In this document: positions 50,193 through 59,629 of the stretch, in pieces
How the letters are laid out: every line of letters starts with the position of its first letter
How positions within the stretch are numbered: position 1 is the first letter of the stretch
Source of the DNA: Belliella calami
Lineage (GTDB): Bacteria; Bacteroidota; Bacteroidia; Cytophagales; Cyclobacteriaceae
Assembly (NCBI RefSeq): GCF_022549695.1
Contig: NZ_JAKZGS010000003.1
Location: 310,001-374,000 of the forward strand
Direction of reading: 5' to 3'
DNA: 64,000 nucleotides
The notes under the pieces: model-generated
Seen by the model: the letters and a program-made list of their open reading frames with translations, nothing else
The model's database searches: none
Told to the model about the DNA's origin: nothing
Position numbers and translations under genes: made by a program

Positions 50193-52628
50193 ATGCTAAA
50201 GATTTTATCTTATTTATTGTTAACATTTTCTCTAATGTTCTTGCAGAGTGTAAATGCACAAAGTATAGAAATCAAAGGGAAAGTAATTGAAGCTGAAACA
50301 TCCGATCCTCTAGAATTTGCAAATATAGCACTATTGTCTACTGAAGATTCGACACTAGTGACAGGGGGTATGAGTGAACTGGATGGTACTTTTTCTTTTA
50401 CAAGTAGCCCAGGTTACTATATTCTAAGAGTAGGTTTCATAGGTTACGAGAGTAGATTTAGAAATGTCACTGTAGGAGAGAAGGAAGTAGTCAATGTAGG
50501 AAATGTAAGACTTCGAAAAGATGCACAAAACCTCGATGAAGTAGTAGTAGAGGGAGTGACATCGATGTTTGAAAGTGATATTGACAAGAGAAGGTACAAC
50601 GTAGAAAACAGCATCGTAGCCGAGGGTGCCACAGCATCAGAGCTTCTTTCTACTTTGCCATCCATCCAAATGGATGATGAAGGTGGTATTTCTATGAGAG
50701 GAAGTGGTAATATTTTGATTTATATCAATGGCCGACCTTCAAACCTATCCGGTGATGATGCCGAAAGTGTACTAGCCCAATTTCCAGCCAACAGCATCAA
50801 ATCAGTAGAATTGATAACCAATCCATCATCTAGATATGATGCGACAGGTGTTGGTGGGATTATCAACATTATCCTTAAAAAAAATGAAAAAACAGGTCTT
50901 AATGGGCAAGTAGATGCTTCCATAGGGACACGAGATAAATATAGTGCTGGTCTAAACATGAATTACGGAACTGAAAAGGCAAATTATTATTTGTCTTATA
51001 GTTTTCAGGATAGAAGAAGGTTTAGAGAAAGTGAATCTTTTAGACAATCAAATATCACAGGGGTTTCCCCGATCCTTGACCAGGATTCTTACCAGTTGAA
51101 TAGAGATGTCAATCACCTTGTAAGAGGTGGGATAGATTGGCGCTTGACAGAAAACAAAAGCTTGGGAATTTATGCCCAAGGGAATTTTAGAGATAGAACC
51201 GGTAGTGAATTATTAAACCAAAGAAATATTAATGCCAATCAAAGTTTAGATAGCTTATTTCTAAGGGATATTGAAGAGACAAGGTTTAGTACAAATTTTG
51301 AAACTGGAATAAATTATTCTGTAGATTTGGATACTTTAGGACAGAGATTTTTTACTTCAGCATCTTTTTCAAGAGATGAAAGGACACAAGAGGAAATTTA
51401 TAATCAAACTTTTTTCAATTCATTTAACCAAGAAGTACCTTCCAATAGAATTCTCCAAATTAATGAAAGGCCTCAGACCAGTAATTTGTATGTGTTACAA
51501 CTAGATTATGAAAAGCCCTTCATTGGTGGAGGAATGTTGGAATCTGGACTGAAAGGGACATTTGGGCAGTGGGATCGTTCTCAAAATTTTTCAGAAGGCA
51601 ATGAAGATAATGGTTTCAATCCAGTACTGAATGATTTCTTCAGTGATGGGTTTAATTTCAAGGAAGATGTATATGCTACTTACTTAAGTTACAGAAATAA
51701 ACTTGGGAAATTGGGATATCAAGGTGGGTTGCGTGCTGAATACACTGAGACAATTTCCACACTTGAAAGTGACCAATCGCAATATGTTAACAATTACTTC
51801 AATATATTTCCAAGTGCTTATTTAAGCTACGAAATTAGACAGGAAGAGGAGTTTACTGCAAATTTCAGTCGTAGGATTTCAAGACCTGGGATTTGGTCTT
51901 TAGCTCCGATATTTGGAGTAGGTGATTTATACAACTTAAGTATCGGTAACCCACAGCTTCAACCTGAATTCACAAATAGCTATGAAGTAGGATACATGAA
52001 GGGTTGGGAAAAGTACCTTTTGAATGCGACCGTTTACCATAGATATTCTACAGACATCCAAACTAGGGTGATCCGACTAAATGATGATAATGTTGCGATC
52101 CAGACCAGAGAAAATGCAAATAGCCGTGCAAGTACTGGTTTTGAATTGATCAATCAAATTCAGTTCACACAATGGTTTGATGCGACGCTTTCAGGAAATT
52201 TCTTTTACTCTGAAATCCAAGGTGATAATATTGAGGCAGGTTTCAATAATTCCAACTTTTCTTGGACAGTGAATTTGTTGGCTAATATGGCAATTCCAAA
52301 GTTTGCAACCTTACAAATACAAGGAGACTACAGAGGCCCTATAGTTTTGCCGCAAGGTGAGATAGAACCACTTTGGGGTGTAAATGTAGGTTTGCGAAAA
52401 GATATTTTGGATAAAAAGGCTACTATAAGTCTTAACGTAAGTGATATTTTCAATACAAGAATTTTCAAAATCAGAACAGAAGATCAAAGATTCACACAAG
52501 ATCGAATGTTCAATAGAGAAACGAGAATTGGTACTTTATCCTTTACCTATAGATTTGGAGGTTTCAAAGATAAAAGAAATGGTAGTGAAGATCGAGAAAG
52601 GGATGATTTTGATGATGGAGATTTTTAG
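50193..52628 (+). CDS. TonB-dependent receptor-like outer membrane barrel protein with carboxypeptidase-regulatory-like domain
   Basis: An 811-residue protein. A signal peptide (MLKILSYLLLTFSLMFLQSV) is followed by a carboxypeptidase-D regulatory-like Ig domain (IEIKGKVIEAETSDPLEFAN), a plug domain (ELLSTLPSIQMDDEGGISMR, GVGGIINIILKKN), then a large beta-barrel ending in SFTYRFGGFKDK and a charged tail. It belongs to the outer membrane beta-barrel family (PF14905) rather than SusC. No TonB box was clearly seen and no SusD gene is adjacent; the ligand is unknown. Opposite in orientation to the two-component genes, which might control it. Confidence 0.85.
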   Translation: MLKILSYLLLTFSLMFLQSVNAQSIEIKGKVIEAETSDPLEFANIALLSTEDSTLVTGGMSELDGTFSFTSSPGYYILRVGFIGYESRFRNVTVGEKEVVNVGNVRLRKDAQNLDEVVVEGVTSMFESDIDKRRYNVENSIVAEGATASELLSTLPSIQMDDEGGISMRGSGNILIYINGRPSNLSGDDAESVLAQFPANSIKSVELITNPSSRYDATGVGGIINIILKKNEKTGLNGQVDASIGTRDKYSAGLNMNYGTEKANYYLSYSFQDRRRFRESESFRQSNITGVSPILDQDSYQLNRDVNHLVRGGIDWRLTENKSLGIYAQGNFRDRTGSELLNQRNINANQSLDSLFLRDIEETRFSTNFETGINYSVDLDTLGQRFFTSASFSRDERTQEEIYNQTFFNSFNQEVPSNRILQINERPQTSNLYVLQLDYEKPFIGGGMLESGLKGTFGQWDRSQNFSEGNEDNGFNPVLNDFFSDGFNFKEDVYATYLSYRNKLGKLGYQGGLRAEYTETISTLESDQSQYVNNYFNIFPSAYLSYEIRQEEEFTANFSRRISRPGIWSLAPIFGVGDLYNLSIGNPQLQPEFTNSYEVGYMKGWEKYLLNATVYHRYSTDIQTRVIRLNDDNVAIQTRENANSRASTGFELINQIQFTQWFDATLSGNFFYSEIQGDNIEAGFNNSNFSWTVNLLANMAIPKFATLQIQGDYRGPIVLPQGEIEPLWGVNVGLRKDILDKKATISLNVSDIFNTRIFKIRTEDQRFTQDRMFNRETRIGTLSFTYRFGGFKDKRNGSEDRERDDFDDGDF

Positions 52629-52636
52629 TCTCTCAT

Positions 52637-52672
52637 GAAAAATCCAAAAGGACTCTCCTTTTGGATTTTTTC
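52637..52672 (+). terminator. Intrinsic terminator after the barrel gene
   Basis: AAAAATCCAAAAGGA / TCCTTTTGGATTTTT with a 3-base loop and a T-run, directly after the stop codon. Near symmetric. Confidence 0.9.
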
Positions 52673-52715
52673 ATTTTTAGTCGGTTTATTATTTTGAACT
52701 CCTTTTCTTTGTAGG

Positions 52716-53189
52716 ATGATTACGATTTATACAGATGGAGCAGCCAAGGGAAACCCAGGTCCAGGTGGATTTGGCACAGTGCTGCTTTATAATCAACACA
52801 GGAAAGAACTTTCGGAAGGTTTTAGGCTTACCACCAACAATAGAATGGAACTCTTAGCCGTGATTAAGGGATTGGAAGAACTGAAAGTGTTGGGTATTCC
52901 AGTTTCTATTTTTTCAGATAGCAAGTACGTTGTCGATGCGGTTGAAAAAGGCTGGATTTGGGGTTGGCAGAAAAAGGGATTTAAGGACAAAAAAAACGTT
53001 GATCTTTGGAAAAGATATATCCCCCTACATTTAAAATTCAAGCCTAAATTCGTTTGGGTGAAAGGACATGCCGGAAATCCACTCAATGAACGATGTGACC
53101 AATTGGCCGTGGCTGCTGCTGAAGGAAGAAATCTTCAGGCTGACATAGGCTATGAGGCGGATAAAAAAGGAGCTTCTGATTTGTTTTGA
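52716..53189 (+). CDS. rnhA: Ribonuclease HI
   Basis: A 157-residue nuclease with MITIYTDGAAKGNPGPGGFG (D7), NNRMELLAVIKGLEEL (E45), IFSDSKYVVDAV (D68) and a C-terminal NERCDQLAVAAA aspartate, plus the basic W-rich handle region. It degrades the RNA strand of RNA-DNA hybrids. A start-proximal CTTTTCTTTG is only a weak promoter-like box. The TrmN6-like gene follows by 15 bases. Confidence 0.95.
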   Translation: MITIYTDGAAKGNPGPGGFGTVLLYNQHRKELSEGFRLTTNNRMELLAVIKGLEELKVLGIPVSIFSDSKYVVDAVEKGWIWGWQKKGFKDKKNVDLWKRYIPLHLKFKPKFVWVKGHAGNPLNERCDQLAVAAAEGRNLQADIGYEADKKGASDLF

Positions 53190-53204
53190 TCTTTGTTGAT
53201 TCCA

Positions 53205-53918
53205 ATGGCAAACTCCTTTTTTCAATTCAAGCAATTTGGGATTCATCAAGATCGGTGCGGTATGAAGGTCAGTACCGATGCTGTTCTTTTGGGAGCAATA
53301 GCAGGAACTGGAGCTATGGTTTCCGCTTTAGATATTGGTGTTGGTACCGGAGTGATTTCTTTGATGCTGGCGCAAAGGTTTCAAGATATCGAAGTTGTGG
53401 GGGTAGAATTAGATGATGAAGCTTATATTCAAGCCTCTGAAAATGCCAAATCATCAGTGTTTTCTAATCGAATCACATTTCATCACGGATATTTTCAGGA
53501 TTTTTCGAAAAACAACACTGCCCAGTTTAACTTGATTGTCAGCAATCCACCCTATTTTCCTGATCATATCAAAACAAAAGATCTTCAAAGAAACAAAGCG
53601 CTCCACAATGATAGCCTCCCATTTGAGGAGCTAGTTCTAAGTGTAGTGCCCCTCCTGGAAAGAAGTGGAGAATTTTGGTTGATTTTACCCCCAAGACAAA
53701 TGCAGGATTTTCAGGCATTATGCTTGGATCATGGGCTTTTTCCTTTTCATCAAGTTAGGGTTAGTGACAAAGCAGCCTCGAAAGTAATCAGGGTTATCCA
53801 AGCTTTTTCTTTTGAACAAAAAGGAATGGTTTCCAAAGACCTTCATATCAAAAATAATGATGGTACTTATGCAATGGGTTATAGAAAACTCCTTAAGGAT
53901 TTTTTGACCATCTTTTAG
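53205..53918 (+). CDS. tRNA1(Val) (adenine37-N6)-methyltransferase-like protein
   Basis: A 237-residue SAM-dependent methyltransferase: MANSFFQFKQFGIHQDRCGM, KVSTDAVLLGAIAG, the SAM loop LDIGVGTGVISLMLAQ and the amino-methylating motif NPPYF (LIVSNPPYFPDHIKTKD). These are the marks of TrmN6/YfiC, which methylates A37 of tRNA-Val. The open frame begins four codons earlier at a TTG; the ATG is the usual N-terminus. It ends convergent with the next gene with a 4-base overlap. Confidence 0.88.
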   Translation: MANSFFQFKQFGIHQDRCGMKVSTDAVLLGAIAGTGAMVSALDIGVGTGVISLMLAQRFQDIEVVGVELDDEAYIQASENAKSSVFSNRITFHHGYFQDFSKNNTAQFNLIVSNPPYFPDHIKTKDLQRNKALHNDSLPFEELVLSVVPLLERSGEFWLILPPRQMQDFQALCLDHGLFPFHQVRVSDKAASKVIRVIQAFSFEQKGMVSKDLHIKNNDGTYAMGYRKLLKDFLTIF

Positions 53919-55246
53919 ATTGATTCGATTTTCTCTTGAAAAATCACATTTTCTTTCTCCAGTGATTCAAGTATTGGAATGTAAATTTCAGGTATGATAG
54001 GGATCTGAAGACCTCGAGCTTTGATTTTTCCATCAAGAAATAGATCCACCGCTATCGCAAGTGGCAAGCCGACTGTCTTTGCCATAGCTGTATAGTCTTG
54101 GTTTTTCCCTTTGCTGACAAGGCTAGAAGTAATTTTCTTGATACCAGAAGCTGTTTTTACTTCAAACAAATGTTGCATTACGATCATGTCTTTGTCTTCA
54201 GGTTTTAGTGCCCATTTAGCCTCGAGTAATACCTGTAAAATGGCTGCAGGGCTTCCCTTTAAGATGGGTAATACTATGTCGTCAAGAAGTCCAAGCCAAG
54301 TGATTTTCTCGATGATTTCATCTGTTACCCATGGAAGAAGTTCCTTTATTTTCAATTCTACTGATGTTTCTTCTTGAAATGGTAAAAAGGAATTTACAAA
54401 CATCCTTGCAGTAAAGTCTTCTGGCAAATCCATTTTGAAGCTATCGTCAGTCATTCCCAATTGGACAAACACATCCCAGCTCTGGCAAAAACCGGCTCTT
54501 CTGAGCGTACCTCGAAGCAAGGTAGGAATATTTTCCAATCCATAAATTTTTCGGTAGCTAAGCGAATCTCTATTTGGATAACCATCGAAATCCCCAATCT
54601 CGTCAAATGAAATTGTCTCCAACCTTCTGAAAAGCATGTGGTAGGGGATATACTTATATCTTCCGTTTCGGATAAACCTAGAAACACCCTGGCCAGCCAA
54701 AACCACATTTCTTGGATTCCAAGTGAACTTGTATTTCCAAGGGTTATCTTCACTTTCGGGAGTCAATACGCCTCCAGTGTAGGATTTGAAACTCAGGATT
54801 TCATGGCCCTTGGCTTTTTCTGAGTCGATTATTTTCATAGCTGACATGTGATCTATCCCTGGGTCTAGACCACACTCGTTCAGAAACAGAAGATTTCTTG
54901 ATTTGATCTCTGCTGACATACCTCTCAATTCTTCTGATTCATAAGATGCAGTGAAAAAATGCTTGCCCAGTTCTAGACAATCCTTTGCAATCACGGGATG
55001 AAGAAAAGCAGGTAGCATAGATATAACAACATCAGCATCTTTGATTATAGAATGTCTGTTTTTTATATCTTCCAAATCTATAGATTTGGCAAATACATTG
55101 TTTTTGCCATTAATTTTTTTTGCAGCTATTTCTTCCGAGATATCGGCAAGTATGATTTTCCTGTTTTTTCCCTCAGTCGTACCTATCAAATATTCGATTA
55201 TATATACAGAGGATTTGCCAGTACCAATAATCAAGATAGTATGCAT
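53915..55246 (-). CDS. Saccharopine dehydrogenase-like NAD(P) oxidoreductase
   Basis: A 443-residue protein with a Rossmann fold (TILIIGTGKSSVYIIEYL, IILADISEEIAAKKI), DADVVISMLPAFLHPVIAKD, ECGLDPGIDHMSAMKIID and the saccharopine dehydrogenase C-terminal domain (SFKSYTGGVLTPESEDNPWK). It resembles yeast Lys9/plant LKR-SDH saccharopine reductase part, so lysine degradation through saccharopine is likely; other dehydrogenases of this family are possible. No lysine-ketoglutarate reductase gene is in the window. Confidence 0.85.
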   Translation of the reverse strand: MHTILIIGTGKSSVYIIEYLIGTTEGKNRKIILADISEEIAAKKINGKNNVFAKSIDLEDIKNRHSIIKDADVVISMLPAFLHPVIAKDCLELGKHFFTASYESEELRGMSAEIKSRNLLFLNECGLDPGIDHMSAMKIIDSEKAKGHEILSFKSYTGGVLTPESEDNPWKYKFTWNPRNVVLAGQGVSRFIRNGRYKYIPYHMLFRRLETISFDEIGDFDGYPNRDSLSYRKIYGLENIPTLLRGTLRRAGFCQSWDVFVQLGMTDDSFKMDLPEDFTARMFVNSFLPFQEETSVELKIKELLPWVTDEIIEKITWLGLLDDIVLPILKGSPAAILQVLLEAKWALKPEDKDMIVMQHLFEVKTASGIKKITSSLVSKGKNQDYTAMAKTVGLPLAIAVDLFLDGKIKARGLQIPIIPEIYIPILESLEKENVIFQEKIESI

Positions 55247-55380
55247 GATTTAGAAATTTGTCTAGTCCAATCCGAAGATGAAAAAAATGAACGACTCAAA
55301 AAAATTCAATTCAATATTTTGAATGAAAAATAACATTTGCCATTTTTTTTTTGTTTATTAAAGCCCTTTTAAAATTAATT

Positions 55381-55863
55381 ATGACAAAAAAAATAGAAAT
55401 AAAGGTCTCTCTCGAAGTTTTTTCTAAAAATGAGTGGCTAAGTGAAGATGCCCATTTAATAGAAAAAGCCAAATCAATTTTGGAAAATGCCCATGCTCCT
55501 TACTCCAATTTTTTGGTTGGTGCAGCCTTGTTGTTGGAAAATGGTGAGGTGTTTGTAGCTAACAATCAAGAGAATGTGTCTTTTCCAGTAGGGATCTGTG
55601 CTGAAAGAGCTGTTTTGAGCTATGCTATGGGGAATTTTCCCAATGACAGACCTGTTAAGATTGCGATCGTTGCAAAGAGAAGGGTAAACAATCAACTGGC
55701 GACAGTGACGCCTTGTGGTCTTTGCCGTCAGACAATCAATGAATATGAAGTGAAATTCAACCATCCAATTGAAATCTTGATGTTGAATCCTCAAGAAGAA
55801 ATCCTTAAAGCATCAGGTATTGATCAATTGTTGCCGTTTAGGTTTAATGATTTGAACAGCTAA
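55381..55863 (+). CDS. cdd: Cytidine deaminase
   Basis: A 160-residue deaminase with APYSNFLVGAALLLENGEVF, NNQENVSFPVGICAERAVLS (zinc ligand Cys and catalytic Glu) and the second ligand pair VTPCGLCRQTINEYE. It converts cytidine to uridine. The longer frame from 55351 has no credible N-terminus; the Met of MTKKIEIKV is the start. The esterase gene overlaps its stop codon by one base. Confidence 0.92.
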   Translation: MTKKIEIKVSLEVFSKNEWLSEDAHLIEKAKSILENAHAPYSNFLVGAALLLENGEVFVANNQENVSFPVGICAERAVLSYAMGNFPNDRPVKIAIVAKRRVNNQLATVTPCGLCRQTINEYEVKFNHPIEILMLNPQEEILKASGIDQLLPFRFNDLNS

Positions 55864-56501
55864 TGAAATGTCAAGTCAAATATGAACACATTGCCCAATA
55901 TTATCTTTCTCATAAGCCATCTGGAGAAGAAAAAGATATTTGGATGGTTTTCCATGGTTATGGTCAATTGGCTGAATTTTTTTTAAGAAAATTCAAAAGC
56001 TGTTTTTCAAAAGAAAAACTTTTCGTGGCCCCAGAAGGTACAAATTACAATTATTTGCAGGGATTTGAGGGAAGAGTTGGTGCAAATTGGATGACCAAGC
56101 ACGAAAGGGAGTTGGCCATTGCGAATAACGAAAGGTTTTTGAATAGTTTGATTGAAGTCATTTGTGAAAAGTATGAAGTTTTGCCAAACATCAATATTTT
56201 GGGATTCTCTCAAGGTGCTGCTACTGCTAGTAGGTGGTGTAACCAGCTCAGATACCCTATTAATAAATTGGTTCTTTGGGGTGGAGGTTTTGCCAATGAT
56301 TTACAAATAGTGGGTTTGGGAGATCGTCTTATGAAATCAGAGATAAGTATTGTTTTAGGTGACCAAGATGAATTTGTCAGCACAGACTCAATTCAAAAAC
56401 AAGAGGAGTTAATCCTAAGTCTCAAAGTAAAAGTCAATAAAATCACCTACCCTGGAGGACATGATTTGCATACTCCAACACTTGAAATGATAGTTCTTTA
56501 A
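55863..56501 (+). CDS. Alpha/beta hydrolase, carboxylesterase-like
   Basis: A 212-residue serine hydrolase. The nucleophile elbow is GFSQGAATAS, an acidic residue follows in VLGDQDEFV, and the His in YPGGHDLHTP; the oxyanion part is FHGYGQLAEFF. It resembles phospholipase/carboxylesterase (PF02230). It is coupled to cdd through TAATG overlap. Substrate unknown. Confidence 0.85.
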   Translation: MKCQVKYEHIAQYYLSHKPSGEEKDIWMVFHGYGQLAEFFLRKFKSCFSKEKLFVAPEGTNYNYLQGFEGRVGANWMTKHERELAIANNERFLNSLIEVICEKYEVLPNINILGFSQGAATASRWCNQLRYPINKLVLWGGGFANDLQIVGLGDRLMKSEISIVLGDQDEFVSTDSIQKQEELILSLKVKVNKITYPGGHDLHTPTLEMIVL

Positions 56502-56585
56502 AAAATTAATCTATTGCTTATGAAAAATAGTTTGATATTAACCCTCAGTTACTTAATTTTCTGAAAATTTTATATATAATCTGTA

Positions 56586-57026
56586 ATGCTGACCCTAACA
56601 GAAAAAGAAATTGAAAAAGTCGCAGCTCTGCTGCAAAAAGGCATGATTTGTTTTTACCAATTGGATAACAAAAAAACACATCATTTACCAGATGACGAAG
56701 ATTATTTCAACTACGACTTGACTCCTGAAGAAGAGGATGTACTCGATGAGATAGATGATAATCCAGATAATTTTGCGGAATTCACAAAAATGGATGCCAA
56801 TCAAGAACATCAAATGATGGAAAATTTTGCTGACAGAGTTGTCAAAGAGAAAAATTTCCAAGACGAACTTTTTAATGCCTTAAGCAAGCCTAAAGCTGCG
56901 ACAGGCTTTAAGTTTCTTATTGATAATTCAGGTAAGTACAAAGATCGTTGGGTGGAGTATAAGCTTGAGAAATATAAGGATTGGGTAATGGAGCAAATTG
57001 ATGCTTTCAATTACGCGGATGAATAA
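56586..57026 (+). CDS. UPF0158 family protein
   Basis: A 146-residue acidic protein: MLTLTEKEIEKVAALLQKGM, CFYQLDNKKTHHLPDD, MMENFADRVVKEKNFQDELF, ALSKPKAATGFKFLIDN, WVEYKLEKYKDWV. These fit UPF0158, a soluble helical family of unknown function. A bidirectional terminator follows directly, shared with lipA. Confidence 0.85.
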   Translation: MLTLTEKEIEKVAALLQKGMICFYQLDNKKTHHLPDDEDYFNYDLTPEEEDVLDEIDDNPDNFAEFTKMDANQEHQMMENFADRVVKEKNFQDELFNALSKPKAATGFKFLIDNSGKYKDRWVEYKLEKYKDWVMEQIDAFNYADE

Positions 57027-57064
57027 AAAAAGGGCTGTGAAATCAAATCACAGCCCTTTTTTTT
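57025..57064. terminator. Bidirectional terminator between UPF0158 and lipA
   Basis: AAAAAAGGGCTGTGA / TCACAGCCCTTTTTTTT, a near-perfect symmetric stem with a 7-base loop. It serves the plus-strand UPF0158 gene and the minus-strand lipA gene. Confidence 0.93.
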
Positions 57065-57941
57065 AAACATTTACATGCCTCTCTGCATGATATGAAGACC
57101 TGACCAAAGGTCCAGACTCTACATACTTCAATCCACGGCTAAGTCCCTCTTCTCTATAAAGGGCAAACATATCTGGATGTATAAACTCTGCCACTTCAAT
57201 ATGCATTTTAGTAGGCTGTAGGTATTGACCTAGTGTCAAGATATCACATCCATTTGCAGCTAGGTCATCCATAGCTTTGAATACTTCCTCTTTTTTCTCA
57301 CCAAGACCTAACATTATACCAGTTTTGGTTCTCTTACCATACTCTTTTGTAAGCTTAATCTGCTCGAGTGATCTGGCGTATTTTGCCTGAGGTCTCACCC
57401 TTCTATACAAGCTTTCTACCGTTTCCATGTTGTGGGAAACTACTTCTTGTCCACCACTGATCATTCTGTAGAGGGCATCCCAATTTGATTTTACATCTGG
57501 GATCAGGGTTTCAATAGTCGTCTGTGGCGAGAGTTTTTTTGTCTCTACTACAGTTTGATACCAGATTTCGGCACCTTTGTCTTTCAATTCATCTCTGTTG
57601 ACAGAAGTAAGTACGGCATGTTTTACTCCCATCAACTGGATAGCTTCTGCAACTCTTCTTGGCTCATCTGTGTCGTACTCAGGAGGTCTGCCAGTAGCCA
57701 CAGCACAGAAAGAACAGGATCTTGTGCAGACATTTCCCAAGATCATAAAGGTCGCTGTCCCAGCACCCCAACATTCCCCCATATTTGGGCAGTTGCCACT
57801 TTCACAGATTGTGTTTAATTTATGTTGATCGACAAGTTTTCTGACTTTAGCATATTCTTTTCCTACAGGCAACTTCACCCTGAGCCAGTCAGGTTTTTTT
57901 CTTTTTGTTGTCTCTTCAGAAATTACAGGTAGTTCAATCAT
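57063..57941 (-). CDS. lipA: Lipoyl synthase
   Basis: A 292-residue radical-SAM enzyme that inserts two sulfurs into octanoyl groups. Both iron-sulfur sites are complete: the auxiliary cluster [12 protein letters not shown] and the radical [11 protein letters not shown], with the C-terminal RSSYHAE serine that ligates the auxiliary cluster. A consensus promoter is present upstream and a terminator directly after the stop. Confidence 0.97.
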   Translation of the reverse strand: MIELPVISEETTKRKKPDWLRVKLPVGKEYAKVRKLVDQHKLNTICESGNCPNMGECWGAGTATFMILGNVCTRSCSFCAVATGRPPEYDTDEPRRVAEAIQLMGVKHAVLTSVNRDELKDKGAEIWYQTVVETKKLSPQTTIETLIPDVKSNWDALYRMISGGQEVVSHNMETVESLYRRVRPQAKYARSLEQIKLTKEYGKRTKTGIMLGLGEKKEEVFKAMDDLAANGCDILTLGQYLQPTKMHIEVAEFIHPDMFALYREEGLSRGLKYVESGPLVRSSYHAERHVNV

Positions 57942-57963
57942 CTCTTTTTACTTATTGATTGGG

Positions 57964-57996
57964 CAAAATTAATGTTTATAGCTTTAGAAACCCAAA
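57964..57996 (-). promoter_or_regulatory. Promoter of lipA (TTTG-N21-TAATTTTG)
   Basis: On the minus strand a TTTG (57996-57993) precedes TAATTTTG (57971-57964) at about 21 bases; the leader is about 20 bases. Confidence 0.75.
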
Positions 57997-58003
57997 ATAA
58001 TTG

Positions 58004-58735
58004 CTACTTCCTGAATCCATAATATAAGGTGAAATATGCAGATTGATAAAACTGCCTATTTTCAGTAGTGGGCATCAATTCGATTTCCTTTGTAAAACCC
58101 TCGAATTGGTATCCTAGTTCCAATCCAATGGCACTAGATCGAAATGTTCCAAATTCAAAAAATATGGCAGCTTTTGCATTTCCCCCAAAAGCTATTTCAG
58201 ATTGACTCAATCCTTCAAAAATCCTTCCTGTACCTAGGATGTTGAACCTGCTTTGGTGTACTTCTGGGTTATATTGTTCCCGGATAGTTTCTACTCTACT
58301 AAGCGCATACTCTATGATGTATGGAGATACTAAGCCAATTGAAGGTCCAATTGCAGCTAGAGCAGATATCTGGACACCTTGGGAAGGGGCTTTGTTGAAA
58401 AGGACGATTTCCCTTCCATAGTATGGTCGAATTGCGTATAGGTAGTTTGATTTGCCAAAAATATATGAATTGCCTAGTATCGTATTGTACCTCACTTCCT
58501 TTGGGTTTTTGACATTTGCCAAATCAAGCCCAAAAAACTGAAAATTCGTATCATCAATTCGATAACCAAGTTTTAAAGAGGCACCTCCAATCAGTCCACC
58601 GTTGGTGTTTTTGTTGAGCCCAAAAAACACCTCTCTATCATACTCGTAGTTGCCGGCATCTTCCCTTTGGCCAAAGCTGCTTATGCAGATTGAGATAAAA
58701 AGGCCAGTTATTATATATTTTAATCCCTTTGTCAT
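58004..58735 (-). CDS. Outer-membrane-type protein of unknown function
   Basis: A 243-residue protein with signal peptide MTKGLKYIITGLFISICISS and a mature part of beta-strand-rich, aromatic segments ending in the barrel-like SAYFTLYYGFRK. It probably forms a small outer-membrane barrel. I know no family name. It is a lone gene divergent from the OsmC gene. Confidence 0.7.
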   Translation of the reverse strand: MTKGLKYIITGLFISICISSFGQREDAGNYEYDREVFFGLNKNTNGGLIGGASLKLGYRIDDTNFQFFGLDLANVKNPKEVRYNTILGNSYIFGKSNYLYAIRPYYGREIVLFNKAPSQGVQISALAAIGPSIGLVSPYIIEYALSRVETIREQYNPEVHQSRFNILGTGRIFEGLSQSEIAFGGNAKAAIFFEFGTFRSSAIGLELGYQFEGFTKEIELMPTTENRQFYQSAYFTLYYGFRK

Positions 58736-58802
58736 AGTTAGTCAGGAATTTAACGCTAATTTTGGTTCTAAGTTACTAAACCAAAAATAAAAGTAAGAGT
58801 TT

Positions 58803-59207
58803 ATGCCAACTTTAAAAAGTTCATACCTAGGAAATCTCCGAACACAAATGAAACATCTTCAGTCAGGGACTGAAGTCATCACAGATGCACCAGTTGATAA
58901 CAATGGAAAGGGAGAGGCTTTTTCGCCCACTGATTTGGTAGCTGCTGCTTTAGGTAGCTGCATGGTCACTATAATGGGTATTGTCGCAGAAAGAGAAGGA
59001 GTTGAGCTATCAGGAATGACGTGGGAAGTGACAAAAATTATGCAGGCACAGCCTAGGAAAATTTCTGAAATCATAGTGGATTTTGAATGGGATGCAGGTA
59101 CAATTGATGAAAAAATCATCCAAAAATTGAAAAATGCAGCTAAAACTTGTCCAGTGGCACTGAGCTTGGACCCAAATATCAGCCAAACTATAAATTTCAA
59201 TTTTTAG
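58803..59207 (+). CDS. OsmC family peroxiredoxin-like protein
   Basis: A 134-residue protein of the OsmC/Ohr superfamily. It has FSPTDLVAAALGSCMVTIMG with the first redox Cys and AAKTCPVALSLDPNI with the second. Proteins of this group reduce organic hydroperoxides or are of unknown role in osmotic stress; the length and motifs place it with YhfA/OsmC rather than Ohr. A strong hairpin follows. Confidence 0.9.
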   Translation: MPTLKSSYLGNLRTQMKHLQSGTEVITDAPVDNNGKGEAFSPTDLVAAALGSCMVTIMGIVAEREGVELSGMTWEVTKIMQAQPRKISEIIVDFEWDAGTIDEKIIQKLKNAAKTCPVALSLDPNISQTINFNF

Positions 59208-59224
59208 AATTGATTTAATTATTG

Positions 59225-59261
59225 GCAGCATGTAAGGATTAGCAAAATCCATACATGCTGC
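59225..59261 (+). terminator. Hairpin after the OsmC gene
   Basis: GCAGCATGTA-a-GGATT-agcaa-AATCC-a-TACATGCTGC, some fifteen paired bases. The T-run after it is short (AAATTTT), so it is a likely but not perfect intrinsic terminator. Confidence 0.75.
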
Positions 59262-59629
59262 AAATTTTAAGATTAAGAGAAAAGATTTCGCTAGACTGAA
59301 ATCTCGTGTCATTTTTTTTCTTATTTCTAGGAAATCCAATCACACCAAAAGATTCCTCATTATTCATCATATTGGCGGAGGCCAGCTGCTTGAAGAGTGT
59401 TTATTCCAGCACAAAATCATAAGGTATTACTGTTATTGATAATCAATCAGGGCTTGCGTTACTTTATCAATTTAGTTACAGCAATGTTACAAAATTGTGA
59501 TTAATCCTCAGGAGCGTGATGCTATTGAATACAAAGTTCAAAGCAAGCAGAGTCAAAAACCGAAAATTTCAAAAACGTTGTAGCATTTTATTAGTTTTCT
59601 ACGTCTCGTAGATATAATCAGGAAAACAA
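59262..59629. other. Noncoding region before the ECF sigma gene
   Basis: No frame or repeat stands out. Just before the sigma gene a CTAC-gtctc-GTAG mini-palindrome occurs at about 59600, a possible control site. No TAnnTTTG box; the sigma gene may be read from its own ECF promoter. Confidence 0.45.

Noticed and set aside
53193-53204. Start of the TrmN6-like gene four codons upstream
   Set aside because: The frame opens at a TTG directly after rnhA; the ATG at 53205 matches the family N-terminus.
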